Positions 1 through 6,246 of a stretch of DNA of 7,171 bases are shown piece by piece; the stretch's first letter is position 1, and each line of letters starts with the position of its first letter. Source of the DNA: DASZHC01 sp035938215 (GTDB taxonomy: Bacteria; Verrucomicrobiota; Verrucomicrobiia; Chthoniobacterales; JAFAMB01); contig DASZHC010000221.1 of the NCBI GenBank assembly GCA_035938215.1, positions 1 to 7,171 of the forward strand, read 5' to 3'. Under the pieces are notes generated by a model. It was not told where the DNA came from and did not search any database. It saw nothing but the letters and a program-made list of their open reading frames with translations. The translations under genes and the position numbers were made by a program.

Positions 1-2
1 TG

Positions 3-269
3 GACAATCTTAACACCCATAAGCCGAAAGAGGACCGCTGGCTCAAAGCCCATCCCAATGTGCATCTTCACTTTATTCCCACCCACAGCTGCTGGCTCAA
101 TCAGGTTGAATGCTGGTTTAGCATTCTGAGCCGTAGCACCCGGCAAGGCGGAAACTTCACCAGCGTCCGCATGCTGATCGAAGCCATCGAAGCTTTTGTG
201 GCAAGTTGGAATCAGAATGCGGCACCCTTCGAATGGACCAAGGCAGAGAGGTACACCAGCAGCAAATGA
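3..269 (+). CDS. IS630-family transposase, C-terminal part (5' end outside window), shifted tail
   Basis: This is the C-terminal catalytic part of a DDE transposase of the IS630/Tc1-mariner type, which cuts and pastes its insertion sequence at TA dinucleotides. The frame is open from base 3. It begins DNLNTHKP, the block holding the second catalytic aspartate, and continues with HFIPTHSCWLNQVECWFSIL, whose NQVE supplies the catalytic glutamate. The late motif AAPFEWTKAE is also typical of the family. After that the reading frame departs from the family ending: it reads RYTSSK and stops at 267-269. Removing one AG from the GAGAG at 246-250 restores EVHQQQMKRYYSDLCN with a stop at 296-298, which resembles normal IS630 C-termini. 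A 2-base duplication therefore replaced about the last 16 residues. The catalytic residues seen here are intact, so loss of activity is not proven. The N-terminal part and left end lie outside the window, and no right terminal repeat can be defined without them. Confidence 0.88.
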   Translation, partial: DNLNTHKPKEDRWLKAHPNVHLHFIPTHSCWLNQVECWFSILSRSTRQGGNFTSVRMLIEAIEAFVASWNQNAAPFEWTKAERYTSSK

Positions 270-360
270 AACGTTATTACTCTGATTTATGCAATTAACT
301 ACTAGAATCGTAGGCGCAAACGCGCGGAGAAAATGTTGATGGGACAGCGGTCCTTATTAT

Positions 361-531
361 ATGACAATTGGAAAAGCAATTTTTTTGGAAAGCATGCTGA
401 ACCCGAAAGTCACTATGAAAGTCACTATGGAAATCACTAAGGAAACCGGAGCCAAGATCGGCGGCATCGCGCCCCTCCTTTCATTTTGCTATTTGCAGAG
501 ATTTCTTGACAGCGCCTGTGCTCAACCATAA
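361..531 (+). CDS. Doubtful small ORF, 56 codons
   Basis: An ATG at 361 opens a frame to a TAA at 529-531, encoding about 56 residues that start MTIGKAIFLESMLNPK and include the KVTM repeat. Other in-frame ATGs are at 394, 415 and 427. I do not recognise the product. There is no Shine-Dalgarno site before 361, and the 3' end runs through the candidate promoter of the riboswitch at 506-534. This most likely is a chance ORF. It is listed because nothing else occupies the 299-505 interval. Confidence 0.12.
   Translation: MTIGKAIFLESMLNPKVTMKVTMEITKETGAKIGGIAPLLSFCYLQRFLDSACAQP
405..440. repeat. 12-bp tandem repeat, two exact copies and one degenerate
   Basis: The unit GAAAGTCACTAT occurs twice back to back (405-416 and 417-428). 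A diverged copy, GAAATCACTAAG, follows at 430-441 after one extra G. The period is a multiple of three, so a frame through it reads KVTM KVTM EITK. The function is unknown. It lies between the transposase remnant and the riboswitch promoter region. Confidence 0.8.
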
Positions 532-534
532 TCT
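506..534 (+). promoter_or_regulatory. Candidate sigma-70-type promoter for the cobalamin riboswitch / cbtBA unit
   Basis: A perfect -35 hexamer TTGACA lies at 506-511. Two -10 candidates follow: TAATCT at 529-534 with a 17-bp spacer, or CATAAT at 527-532 with a 15-bp spacer. Transcription from either would begin around 540, just before the riboswitch core. The position is right and the -35 is exact, but neither -10 is ideal in both sequence and spacing. Confidence 0.5.
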
Positions 535-540
535 CGCGCG

Positions 541-650
541 CTTATTATTACGAAGCGAGGAAGCCGGTGAGAATCCGGCACGGTCGCGCCACTGTAATCG
601 GCCCCGGCCCCATAGGCATGCGGTTCGAAAGTCAGACCTTCCTTCGCAGC
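541..650 (+). ncRNA. Cobalamin riboswitch in the cbtB leader
   Basis: The core of the cobalamin (B12) aptamer is readable. A 5' strand CGAAG (551-555) can pair with CTTCG (642-646). The stem GCCGG-TGAGAAT-CCGGC (563-579) is the conserved GGTG.GAATCC element. CACGGTCGCGCCACTGTAA follows (579-597) and carries the conserved GCCACTG box. The 3' side holds AAAGTCAGACC (628-638), the conserved AGTCAG element. After the aptamer a short hairpin, GCAG-TTTT-CTGC (655-666), precedes the cbtB ribosome binding site AAAGGAGA (682-689). No T-rich intrinsic terminator is visible, so translational control is more likely than attenuation. The family normally shuts genes off when the cofactor is abundant, which fits the cobalt-uptake genes downstream. 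The aptamer ends are approximate. Confidence 0.93.
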
Positions 651-696
651 ATATGCAGTTTTCTGCCGGACGCATGATCCTAAAGGAGACCAAGAA

Positions 697-903
697 ATGT
701 TAGAGACGGTTTTAAATCCGACCTCGGAGCCAGTTCCTATTCCAATCGTTGAGCTGTTGCCGTGGCTAGTTTTCGCGGCAGTTCTGCTTTTGGCGATTTA
801 CTTTGTCGGCGTCGAGGAAGGCGCAACGGCAATCTTTCCTGGGATGTACGTGCATGAATTTGTGCACGATGGGCGCCATTTACTCGCCTTCCCCTGCCAC
901 TAA
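697..903 (+). CDS. cbtB: CbtB, small subunit of predicted cobalt transporter
   Basis: A 68-residue protein with one hydrophobic segment (about residues 20-38, LLPWLVFAAVLLLAIYFVG) and a short C-terminal tail rich in metal ligands: H53, H57 and H61 in HEFVHDGRH, then a terminal C-H pair (67-68). This size, the single membrane span and the histidine-bearing tail are the hallmarks of CbtB, the partner of CbtA in a predicted cobalt uptake system. The tail is the likely metal-binding site (inference). The start is fixed by a good ribosome binding site, AAAGGAGA at 682-689, eight bases upstream. It sits directly under the cobalamin riboswitch and 18 bases ahead of cbtA, so the two are co-transcribed. 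Cobalt transport for CbtAB was inferred from B12 regulation and co-occurrence, so the substrate is predicted rather than shown here. Confidence 0.9.
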   Translation: MLETVLNPTSEPVPIPIVELLPWLVFAAVLLLAIYFVGVEEGATAIFPGMYVHEFVHDGRHLLAFPCH

Positions 904-921
904 GTCGGAAAGGAAGCTTCT

Positions 922-1659
922 ATGGTGAGAAATCTCCTCATCGGAGGGATGCTTGTTGGCATTGTCGCTGGCTTGCTCGCGTTCGGTTTCGCCAAGATTT
1001 TTGGTGAGCCCCAAGTCGACCGCGCTATTGCGTTTGAAGACCAGATGCGTCAGGTCAAAGGCGAGGCGCCCGAACCGGAGTTAGTCAGCCGCGCGGTGCA
1101 AAGTGGAGTTGGTTTGCTGACCGGAGTCGTGGTCTACGGGACCGCGCTTGGCGGATTGTTCGCCCTGGCATTTGCATTTGCCTACCAACGGATCGGACGT
1201 CTAAGCGCGCGTGAAACTGCCGCGCTGCTGGGCGGGGCCGGCTTTGTTGCCCTTGTCCTGGTCCCGGCGTTAAAATACCCACCAAACCCGCCATCGGTTG
1301 GTCAACCGGAAACAATCGGATATCGAAGTGAGTTGTATTTCTCAATGATTCTGATCTCGATCGCCGCTTTGGGGTTTACAATTGCGATCGCTCCCCGTCT
1401 AGCCGCTCGCTACGGTAGCTGGAACGCCGCACTTCTCGCCGCAGCCGCGTTCATTGGCATCATTGTGGTCGCCCAACTTCTTTTACCGGATATCAACGAA
1501 GTCCCAGACCAATTCCCGGCCGTTGTCCTGTGGCGTTTCAGGATCGTTTCGCTCGGTATCCAACTGATCTTGTGGGCGACTTTCGGGTTGTTATTCGGTG
1601 CTATGGCCGAACGAGTTCTCCTAAATCGATACAACTCCGTCAAGCCGGCCTTGCGCTAG
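922..1659 (+). CDS. cbtA: CbtA, membrane subunit of predicted cobalt transporter
   Basis: A 245-residue inner-membrane protein with about six hydrophobic stretches, at roughly residues 4-27, 62-90, 100-117, 137-157, 167-188 and 206-228. Family-type motifs are visible: FGEPQVDRAIAFE after the first helix, the E..LVSRAVQSG.GLLTG block at its second membrane region, PALKYPPNPPSVGQPET in the central loop, and LWRFRIVSLGIQ before the last helix. The length is normal for CbtA. The ribosome binding site AAAGGAAG (909-916) supports the ATG at 922. It follows cbtB with an 18-base gap and should be controlled by the upstream cobalamin riboswitch. No other B12 biosynthesis gene follows in the window, so the unit ends here. 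Confidence 0.92.
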   Translation: MVRNLLIGGMLVGIVAGLLAFGFAKIFGEPQVDRAIAFEDQMRQVKGEAPEPELVSRAVQSGVGLLTGVVVYGTALGGLFALAFAFAYQRIGRLSARETAALLGGAGFVALVLVPALKYPPNPPSVGQPETIGYRSELYFSMILISIAALGFTIAIAPRLAARYGSWNAALLAAAAFIGIIVVAQLLLPDINEVPDQFPAVVLWRFRIVSLGIQLILWATFGLLFGAMAERVLLNRYNSVKPALR

Positions 1660-1939
1660 ACGAGTCACCGTACTTTCGGTGGTCGTCGACATTGATCAGC
1701 ACGAAGCCGCATCCATCCGAAGGCAACCAGGAGGAGGAGACTCTGCTTTAGATCTATCTTGGTACCTCGCCGTCATCCATTCTCAATTCTGGTTTCTCGC
1801 CGACTATTATTTACCAGCGGCTCCGACCGCAGCCACAGAGGAAAGCGAAGGCAACAGGGAACCGGGAATGAGACGCTTGGCTTAACGAGCTGCCGAGGAT
1901 GTAACCGGCCCTGGCGTCTTGGAGCTTAAATCCGAGAAA
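1660..1939. other. Gap after cbtA without a convincing gene
   Basis: About 280 bases between cbtA and the repeat cluster at the lysA 3' end. A GTG-started frame at 1679-1885 would encode 68 residues (starting VVVDIDQHEAAS, with an aromatic stretch SWYLAVIHSQFWFLADYYLP). It has no Shine-Dalgarno site and I recognise no family in it. A small inverted repeat, GCGG-CTCCGA-CCGC, lies around 1817-1830 without a T run, so it is not a clear terminator for cbtA. The stretch could be decayed coding DNA. Confidence 0.5.
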
Positions 1940-1990
1940 ACCCTTCGTTACCTTTGCTACCTTCTGTTCAAACCTTTCTAACCTTCTGTT
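1940..1990. repeat. Degenerate ACCTT-type short tandem repeats at the lysA 3' end
   Basis: Five consecutive units of 9-13 bases all begin ACC(C)TT: ACCCTTCGTT (1940), ACCTTTGCT (1950), ACCTTCTGTTCAA (1959), ACCTTTCTA (1972) and ACCTTCTGTT (1981). ACCTTCTGTT is exact in two copies 22 bases apart. On the - strand it reads as AACAGAAGGT / AACGAAGGGT units. The last copy overlaps the final codons and stop of lysA, so the repeat provides the end of the protein (ITEG, stop). Function unknown. Confidence 0.72.
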
Positions 1991-3267
1991 ATCTCAGGGG
2001 CGATCAGGTCGGCGTAAGTCTGCCTTTTCCGTATAAGCTTCGCTTCTGTCCCGGAAACGAGCACCTCGGCCGGCAGCGGCCTCGAATTATAGTTCGAGGC
2101 CATCGTGAATCCGTACGCGCCCGCGCTCATTACCGCCAAAAGGTCGCCCGATTCGGCCTCTCTGATTTCCCGGTCCTGCGCAAAGAAATCGCCGGATTCG
2201 CAAACCGGCCCTACAACATCGGCCCGAAGGAGGCCCCGGTCTTTGGACTCCCGGACCGGAACAACTTCATGATATCCCTGGTACAATGCGGGCCGTATAA
2301 GATCGTTCATCCCAGCGTCGACGATCACAAAGGTCTTTGCAGATGTTCGCTTGACATACAAGACCCGAGTCAGGAGCACGCCGGCATTGCCAACTATAAA
2401 ACGGCCCGGTTCGAGCAGAATTCGGAGCCCGAGATCCTTCAGCAAGGGAACAGCCGCGTTTGCGTATTGGTCGATAGTCAATCCATGTCTTGATGTGTCT
2501 TTCCACCAGACTTCATCGCCGCTTTCCAGGGATCCCTCGTACACGATCCCAATTCCGCCGCCGATGCTGAAGAACTCAATGCCGCACTCCGATTTAAGAT
2601 GCCGAACAAGCGGCAACATTTTTTCGATCGCCTGGACGAACGGTTTCGCTTCGACAATTTGGGACCCAATGTGCATTTGCACACCGCGGATCGTAACATT
2701 GGGTAGCGACTGAGCTCTCCGGTAAACCTGCGCAGCGCGATCAATCCCGATGCCAAACTTGTCCTCCGTTTTTCCGGTGCTGATATACTTATGAGTGTTC
2801 GCTGAAACTCCAGGATTCACCCGAATCGCAATTGGAGCCCGTTTATTCAATGACTTCGCGATTTCGCTGACGGCCGTCAATTCCTGCTCGGATTCGACAT
2901 TGAAACTCAAGACCCCGCTTCTCAGGGCATACTCGATTTCCTCGCGACTCTTTCCGACCCCGGCGAATGCGCATTTAAGCGGATTTCCGCCGGCCTTGAT
3001 AACACGATAAAGTTCGCCGCCCGAGACAATATCAAATCCGGTGCCGTGCTCCGCCAGCAGCCGTATCACAGCCAGGTTGGAATTTGCTTTGACCGCGTAA
3101 CAGATTTGGTGGCTCAAGCCGTGCAAAGACTTATCGAGCCGCTGGTAGTGATCGGTGATCGTCTGCGAACTGTAAACATAAAGCGGGGTACCGTAATGTT
3201 CCGCAGCCTTATCCAGCGAATAAGACTCGCAGGTCAACTTGCCTCGCTGGTAGTGAAATGAGTGCAT
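1978..3267 (-). CDS. lysA: Diaminopimelate decarboxylase
   Basis: LysA removes CO2 from meso-diaminopimelate to give L-lysine, the last step of the pathway; it is a cytosolic PLP enzyme, usually dimeric. From the ATG at 3267 the protein has 429 residues, normal for the family. Visible motifs: CYAVKANSN with the PLP lysine K60, FDIVSGGEL (78-86), MHIGSQ with H199, the phosphate-binding GGGIGI (236-241), LEPGRFIVGNAG (285-296), and VCESGDFFA (355-363) with C356, which reaches into the partner active site. SAGAYGFTMASNYNSRP (381-397) closes the active site. The frame extends upstream to a GTG at 3327 (449 residues), but those extra 20 residues do not look like LysA, so MHSFHYQ is chosen. No strong ribosome binding site precedes either start. 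The stop lies inside a short-repeat cluster. It is the last of three - strand genes, 154 bases after folD, and may have its own promoter. Confidence 0.95.
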   Translation of the reverse strand: MHSFHYQRGKLTCESYSLDKAAEHYGTPLYVYSSQTITDHYQRLDKSLHGLSHQICYAVKANSNLAVIRLLAEHGTGFDIVSGGELYRVIKAGGNPLKCAFAGVGKSREEIEYALRSGVLSFNVESEQELTAVSEIAKSLNKRAPIAIRVNPGVSANTHKYISTGKTEDKFGIGIDRAAQVYRRAQSLPNVTIRGVQMHIGSQIVEAKPFVQAIEKMLPLVRHLKSECGIEFFSIGGGIGIVYEGSLESGDEVWWKDTSRHGLTIDQYANAAVPLLKDLGLRILLEPGRFIVGNAGVLLTRVLYVKRTSAKTFVIVDAGMNDLIRPALYQGYHEVVPVRESKDRGLLRADVVGPVCESGDFFAQDREIREAESGDLLAVMSAGAYGFTMASNYNSRPLPAEVLVSGTEAKLIRKRQTYADLIAPEITEG

Positions 3268-3327
3268 GATTAGCGACGCCGCGCCTGTTGTTGGTTCGTT
3301 ACGTATCGCACCGGATATGCTCCTCAC

Positions 3328-3373
3328 TCACGCCTCGCATCCAGACCCTTTTGAAGCCAACGGTATGCCTCCT
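3328..3373 (-). promoter_or_regulatory. Strong Shine-Dalgarno and 10-codon mini-ORF in the lysA leader
   Basis: In the 154 bases between folD and lysA, the - strand carries a perfect AGGAGG (3373-3368). Seven bases later a TTG (3360-3358) opens a 10-codon frame, M/L-ASKGSGCEA, ending with TGA at 3330-3328. That stop abuts the GTG at 3327 and is in the same frame as lysA. It could be a small leader peptide, the remnant of an N-terminal extension broken by a stop, or chance. The peptide has no lysine run beyond one Lys, so classical attenuation is not suggested. Confidence 0.25.
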
Positions 3374-3421
3374 ACTTATGACTCGATGCACTAGCCGTCA
3401 ATGAGCTCGTCGCTGCGGCTT

Positions 3422-4318
3422 TCAGGTGATTTTTGCGGATGATCCGGTCTGGTGTTGGCAGGCGGTGACCGTGTTTGCCATCAACATAGCCACCGTCATC
3501 GGACCGACTCCTCCAGGGACGGGAGTGATTGCCGTCGTTTTCGGCGCGACTTCGTCAAACGCAACGTCTCCTGTGAGACGGTAACCTTTTGGCCTTGCTG
3601 GATCAACGACCTTGTTAATCCCGACATCAATTACTACCACGCCTTCTCTTACAAACTCTGATCGGATGAATTCCGCTCTTCCGATAGCAGCCACAAGAAC
3701 ATCGGCGCGCCTGGTAATCTCCGGCAGATTGCGGCTCCGCGAATGAGCGATAGTGACCGTAGCATCACCACCCTTTCCTTTCCGGATCAGAAGCAGCGCC
3801 AGCGGTTTCCCCACAAGCATGCTCCTGCCAACAATGACCACGTGCGCGCCGGAGATCTCAATGCCGCTTTCGGCTATCAGGCGCTGACAACCCAAAGGAG
3901 TACATGGCACAAGCGCCGTCAGATCTCCGATCGCCAGTTTGCCTACGTTGATCGGATGTAATCCATCCACATCTTTATCCGGATCTATCGCCCGCACGAC
4001 TTCTTCCTCTTTAATCTGTGGAGGTTGAGGCGACTGAACCAGAATTCCGTGAATGGCAGGATTGGCGTTCAACCGACTCACAATTGCCAAAAGTTCCCGC
4101 TGCGTCGTGGCAGCATCCAGCTCTATTTTTTCGGAGTAAAATCCGAGTTCCTTCGAGATTTTGTCTTTATTGCGGACGTAGGAAGCCGATGCGGGATCAT
4201 CGCCAACAAGCACCACGGCGAGCCCGGGGATGGTTCCGCGTCTCTTTAATTCTTCTACCTTTCCGCGAGTCTCCTCATTGATTCGTTCCGCGACAGCCTT
4301 TCCATCAAGCAATTTCAT
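3422..4318 (-). CDS. folD: Bifunctional methylenetetrahydrofolate dehydrogenase / methenyltetrahydrofolate cyclohydrolase
   Basis: FolD interconverts 5,10-methylene-, 5,10-methenyl- and 10-formyl-tetrahydrofolate, using NADP(H), and supplies one-carbon units for purines and formyl-methionine in the cytosol. The 298-residue length is slightly above the usual 280-290. The N-terminal catalytic domain shows SASYVRNKDK with Y47 and K51, GILVQSPQPP with Q95, and PDKDVDGLHPINVGKL with D118. The C-terminal Rossmann domain shows VPCTPLGC, HVVIVGRSMLVGKPLA (159-174), a later VVVIDVGIN block, LTGDVAF and TPVPGGVGPMTVAMLM. The QSPQPP motif differs from the more usual QLPLP. The ATG at 4318 gives the canonical MKLLDGKAVA start; a weak GGAATAAGA lies just upstream. 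It lies 48 bases downstream of gnd on the same strand, so the two are probably co-transcribed. Confidence 0.96.
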   Translation of the reverse strand: MKLLDGKAVAERINEETRGKVEELKRRGTIPGLAVVLVGDDPASASYVRNKDKISKELGFYSEKIELDAATTQRELLAIVSRLNANPAIHGILVQSPQPPQIKEEEVVRAIDPDKDVDGLHPINVGKLAIGDLTALVPCTPLGCQRLIAESGIEISGAHVVIVGRSMLVGKPLALLLIRKGKGGDATVTIAHSRSRNLPEITRRADVLVAAIGRAEFIRSEFVREGVVVIDVGINKVVDPARPKGYRLTGDVAFDEVAPKTTAITPVPGGVGPMTVAMLMANTVTACQHQTGSSAKIT

Positions 4319-4366
4319 TCTTATTCCATGACGAGCCTTTTTCCGATGACTCTCCGCCCTCGAATG

Positions 4367-5779
4367 CTATTCCAGCCATTCCGTGTGAAAGGTTCCCGGC
4401 TTGTCGATCCGCTCGTATGTGTGCGCTCCAAAATAATCTCGTTGCGCTTGCAGGAGATTGGCTGGCAGTCGCTCCTGCCGATAGCTGTCAAAATATGCAA
4501 GGGATGCTCCAAATGCAGGAACGGCAACTCCTGCCCGAGTCGCAAGGGAGACGGCCAAACGCCAGTTTGCCTGGCTCTTCTCGAGAATTGAGCCAAAGAA
4601 TGAATCGAGCATCAAATTTTCCAGCTGTGGATTTCGATCAAAAGCTTCCTTGATCCGGTTCAAGAATTTCGCGCGAATGATGCAACCGCCGCGCCAGATT
4701 GTCGCGATGTCCCCGAAGTTAAGGTTCCACTTGAAATGTTTGGCTGCTGCTGCGAACAGCGTAAATCCCTGAGCGTAAGAAATGATTTTTGATGCGTACA
4801 AAGCGTCCCGTACCGCATCGATCAACTGCTGGCGCCCGCCATCATAGTGAACCGGCGCCGGTGCAGGCAGTTGTTTCGAAGCTCGGACACGCTGTTCCTT
4901 CATGGATGATAGAACTCGTGCTTCGACGGCTGCGTTGATCGTAGATACGACCACTCCCAGATCAATCGCAGATTGCAGAGTCCATTTTCCAGTCCCTTTC
5001 TGGCCGGCCTTGTCCAGAATGACATCAACGAGCGCTTTACCGGTTTCCGGGTCTCTCTTTTTGAAGATATTCGTTGTGATTTCAATGAGGAAGCTATCGA
5101 GATCTCCCTTGTTCCACGTGTCGAAGACATCGTGCAGCTCGTCGGGACTAAGGCCGAGTAGATCGCGCAGAATGGCGTATGCTTCGCAAATGAGCTGCAT
5201 GTCCCCGTACTCGATCCCGTTGTGCACCATTTTGACGTAATGTCCCGCGCCTCCGGTCCCCATGTATCTACAACAAGGCTCACCCTCGACCTGTGCCGCG
5301 ATCTTTCTGTAAATCGGGGCAACAATTTCCCAAGCCTCCTTGGTTCCTCCCGGCATTAACGAGGGACCTTTGAGCGCTCCCTCTTCACCACCGGAAACGC
5401 CGATTCCGAGGTAGTTCAAGCCTTTTGCGGCCAAGGCTTCCTCCCGGCGTTGCGTATCAGTATACAGCGAATTACCTCCATCGATCACGACATCGCCGGC
5501 TTCCAGATGGGGCAACAGTTGATCGATGACCGCGTCTACCGGAGCGCCGGCCTTGACCATGATCATCATTTTGCGTGGCTTTGCCAGGCTGCCGACAAAC
5601 TCCTCGATGGAGCGAGTTGCCGTAATACGTTTTCCAGCACCGCGCCCGGCCGCAAATTTCTCCGTAACTTCCGTAGTCCGATTGTAAACCGAAACGGAAA
5701 AACCTTTGCTCTCCATGTTGAGAACAAGATTTTCGCCCATGACAGCAAGGCCGATGAGTCCGATATCTGATAAATTCAT
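4367..5779 (-). CDS. gnd: 6-phosphogluconate dehydrogenase, decarboxylating
   Basis: Gnd oxidises and decarboxylates 6-phosphogluconate to ribulose 5-phosphate, making NADPH in the oxidative pentose phosphate pathway. From the ATG at 5779 the protein has 470 residues, the normal long-chain form. The N-terminal Rossmann domain starts IGLIGLAVMGENLVLNM (6-22), with NRT (33-35) where the NADP 2'-phosphate is usually read. VIDGGNSLYTDTQRR (97-111) and GVSGGEEGALKGPSLMPGG (126-144) are the substrate-site blocks. VKMVHNGIEYGDMQL carries the catalytic pair K182 and E189. The all-helical C-terminal domain has KAGQKGTGKWT, WRGGCIIRAKFL, FDSYRQERLPANLLQAQRDYFGAH and the tail TYERIDKPGTFHTEWLE. The frame runs up to 5848, but MNLSDIGLIGL is the family start and the extension would overlap the moaE start. 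No good Shine-Dalgarno precedes it. It is the first of the three - strand genes and is divergent from moaE. Confidence 0.97.
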   Translation of the reverse strand: MNLSDIGLIGLAVMGENLVLNMESKGFSVSVYNRTTEVTEKFAAGRGAGKRITATRSIEEFVGSLAKPRKMMIMVKAGAPVDAVIDQLLPHLEAGDVVIDGGNSLYTDTQRREEALAAKGLNYLGIGVSGGEEGALKGPSLMPGGTKEAWEIVAPIYRKIAAQVEGEPCCRYMGTGGAGHYVKMVHNGIEYGDMQLICEAYAILRDLLGLSPDELHDVFDTWNKGDLDSFLIEITTNIFKKRDPETGKALVDVILDKAGQKGTGKWTLQSAIDLGVVVSTINAAVEARVLSSMKEQRVRASKQLPAPAPVHYDGGRQQLIDAVRDALYASKIISYAQGFTLFAAAAKHFKWNLNFGDIATIWRGGCIIRAKFLNRIKEAFDRNPQLENLMLDSFFGSILEKSQANWRLAVSLATRAGVAVPAFGASLAYFDSYRQERLPANLLQAQRDYFGAHTYERIDKPGTFHTEWLE

Positions 5780-5847
5780 GATTTTGGGAGCTGAGGATTG
5801 AGTTGAATGTCCTATTTCCGAGTATCTTAAATCCTGGATGCTTAGCA
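5780..5847. promoter_or_regulatory. Divergent intergenic region between gnd and moaE
   Basis: These 68 bases must carry the promoters for gnd (leftward) and moaE (rightward) if both are transcribed from here. For moaE, TTGAGT (5798-5803) and TATCTT (5823-5828) are a weak -35/-10 pair with a long 19-base spacer. I see no clear promoter for gnd and no operator-like palindrome. The role as promoter region is inferred from the gene arrangement. Confidence 0.35.
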
Positions 5848-6246
5848 ATGGAGTTTTATGACATAAGAGTGAACTGCGATCCGATTAACGCGGCAGAGCT
5901 GAGTTTTTCGCCGACGGAAGGCGCGGTTGTCGATTTTTTTGGCGTGGTGCGGGCGCTGGAGGGAAGCCGCTTGATCGAAGGCATCGAATACGAAGCCTTT
6001 CAGCCAATGGCGGAACGCCAACTTCTGATGATCGCGGAGGAGGCGAAGTCGAGACACGGCCTCCGCCTGGTGGTGATTCGTCATCGGATTGGATTTGTAC
6101 CGGCGGGAGAGGCCTCCTTGTTTGTGCGTGTGACGGCGCGGCATCGTGGCGCCGCCTTCGAGGGGAGTAGCCAAATCATCGAGCAGCTGAAAATCGCTGT
6201 TCCAATTTGGAAACACCCAGTCTACGCGCAGGCTCAGATGGCATGA
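5848..6246 (+). CDS. moaE: Molybdopterin synthase catalytic subunit
   Basis: MoaE is the large subunit of molybdopterin synthase. With the thiocarboxylated partner MoaD it adds two sulfurs to cyclic pyranopterin monophosphate, giving molybdopterin in the cytosol. The 132-residue protein shows the family blocks: GAVVDFFGVVR (25-35), IEYEAFQPMAERQL, HRIGFVPAGEASLFVRVTARHRGAAFEGS with H99-R100, and LKIAVPIWKHPVY with the two expected catalytic lysines K115 and K122. It is shorter than the roughly 150-residue E. coli protein and ends QAQMA soon after PIWK, lacking the usual tryptophan-bearing tail. Other possible starts extend to a TTG at 5803, but MEFYDIRV fits the family. It overlaps pgsA by an ATGA junction (translational coupling). 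No moaD is adjacent, so the partner must be encoded elsewhere. Confidence 0.92.
   Translation: MEFYDIRVNCDPINAAELSFSPTEGAVVDFFGVVRALEGSRLIEGIEYEAFQPMAERQLLMIAEEAKSRHGLRLVVIRHRIGFVPAGEASLFVRVTARHRGAAFEGSSQIIEQLKIAVPIWKHPVYAQAQMA

Noticed and set aside
366..385. AATTG-GAAAAG-CAATT followed by T run as a terminator of the transposase
   Set aside because: The stem is only 5 bp and AT-rich, too weak to call with confidence.
405..440. CRISPR-like repeats
   Set aside because: The units are 12 bp and tandem without spacers, and no cas gene is present.
481..693. 70-codon frame on the - strand across the riboswitch
   Set aside because: It lies antisense to a well-supported cobalamin aptamer and has no recognisable product.
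1954..2493. 179-codon + strand frame
   Set aside because: It is antisense to lysA, and lysA is unambiguous through its PLP and active-site motifs.
4900..5325. 141-codon - strand frame inside gnd
   Set aside because: It is an alternative frame of gnd, whose own frame carries all catalytic motifs.
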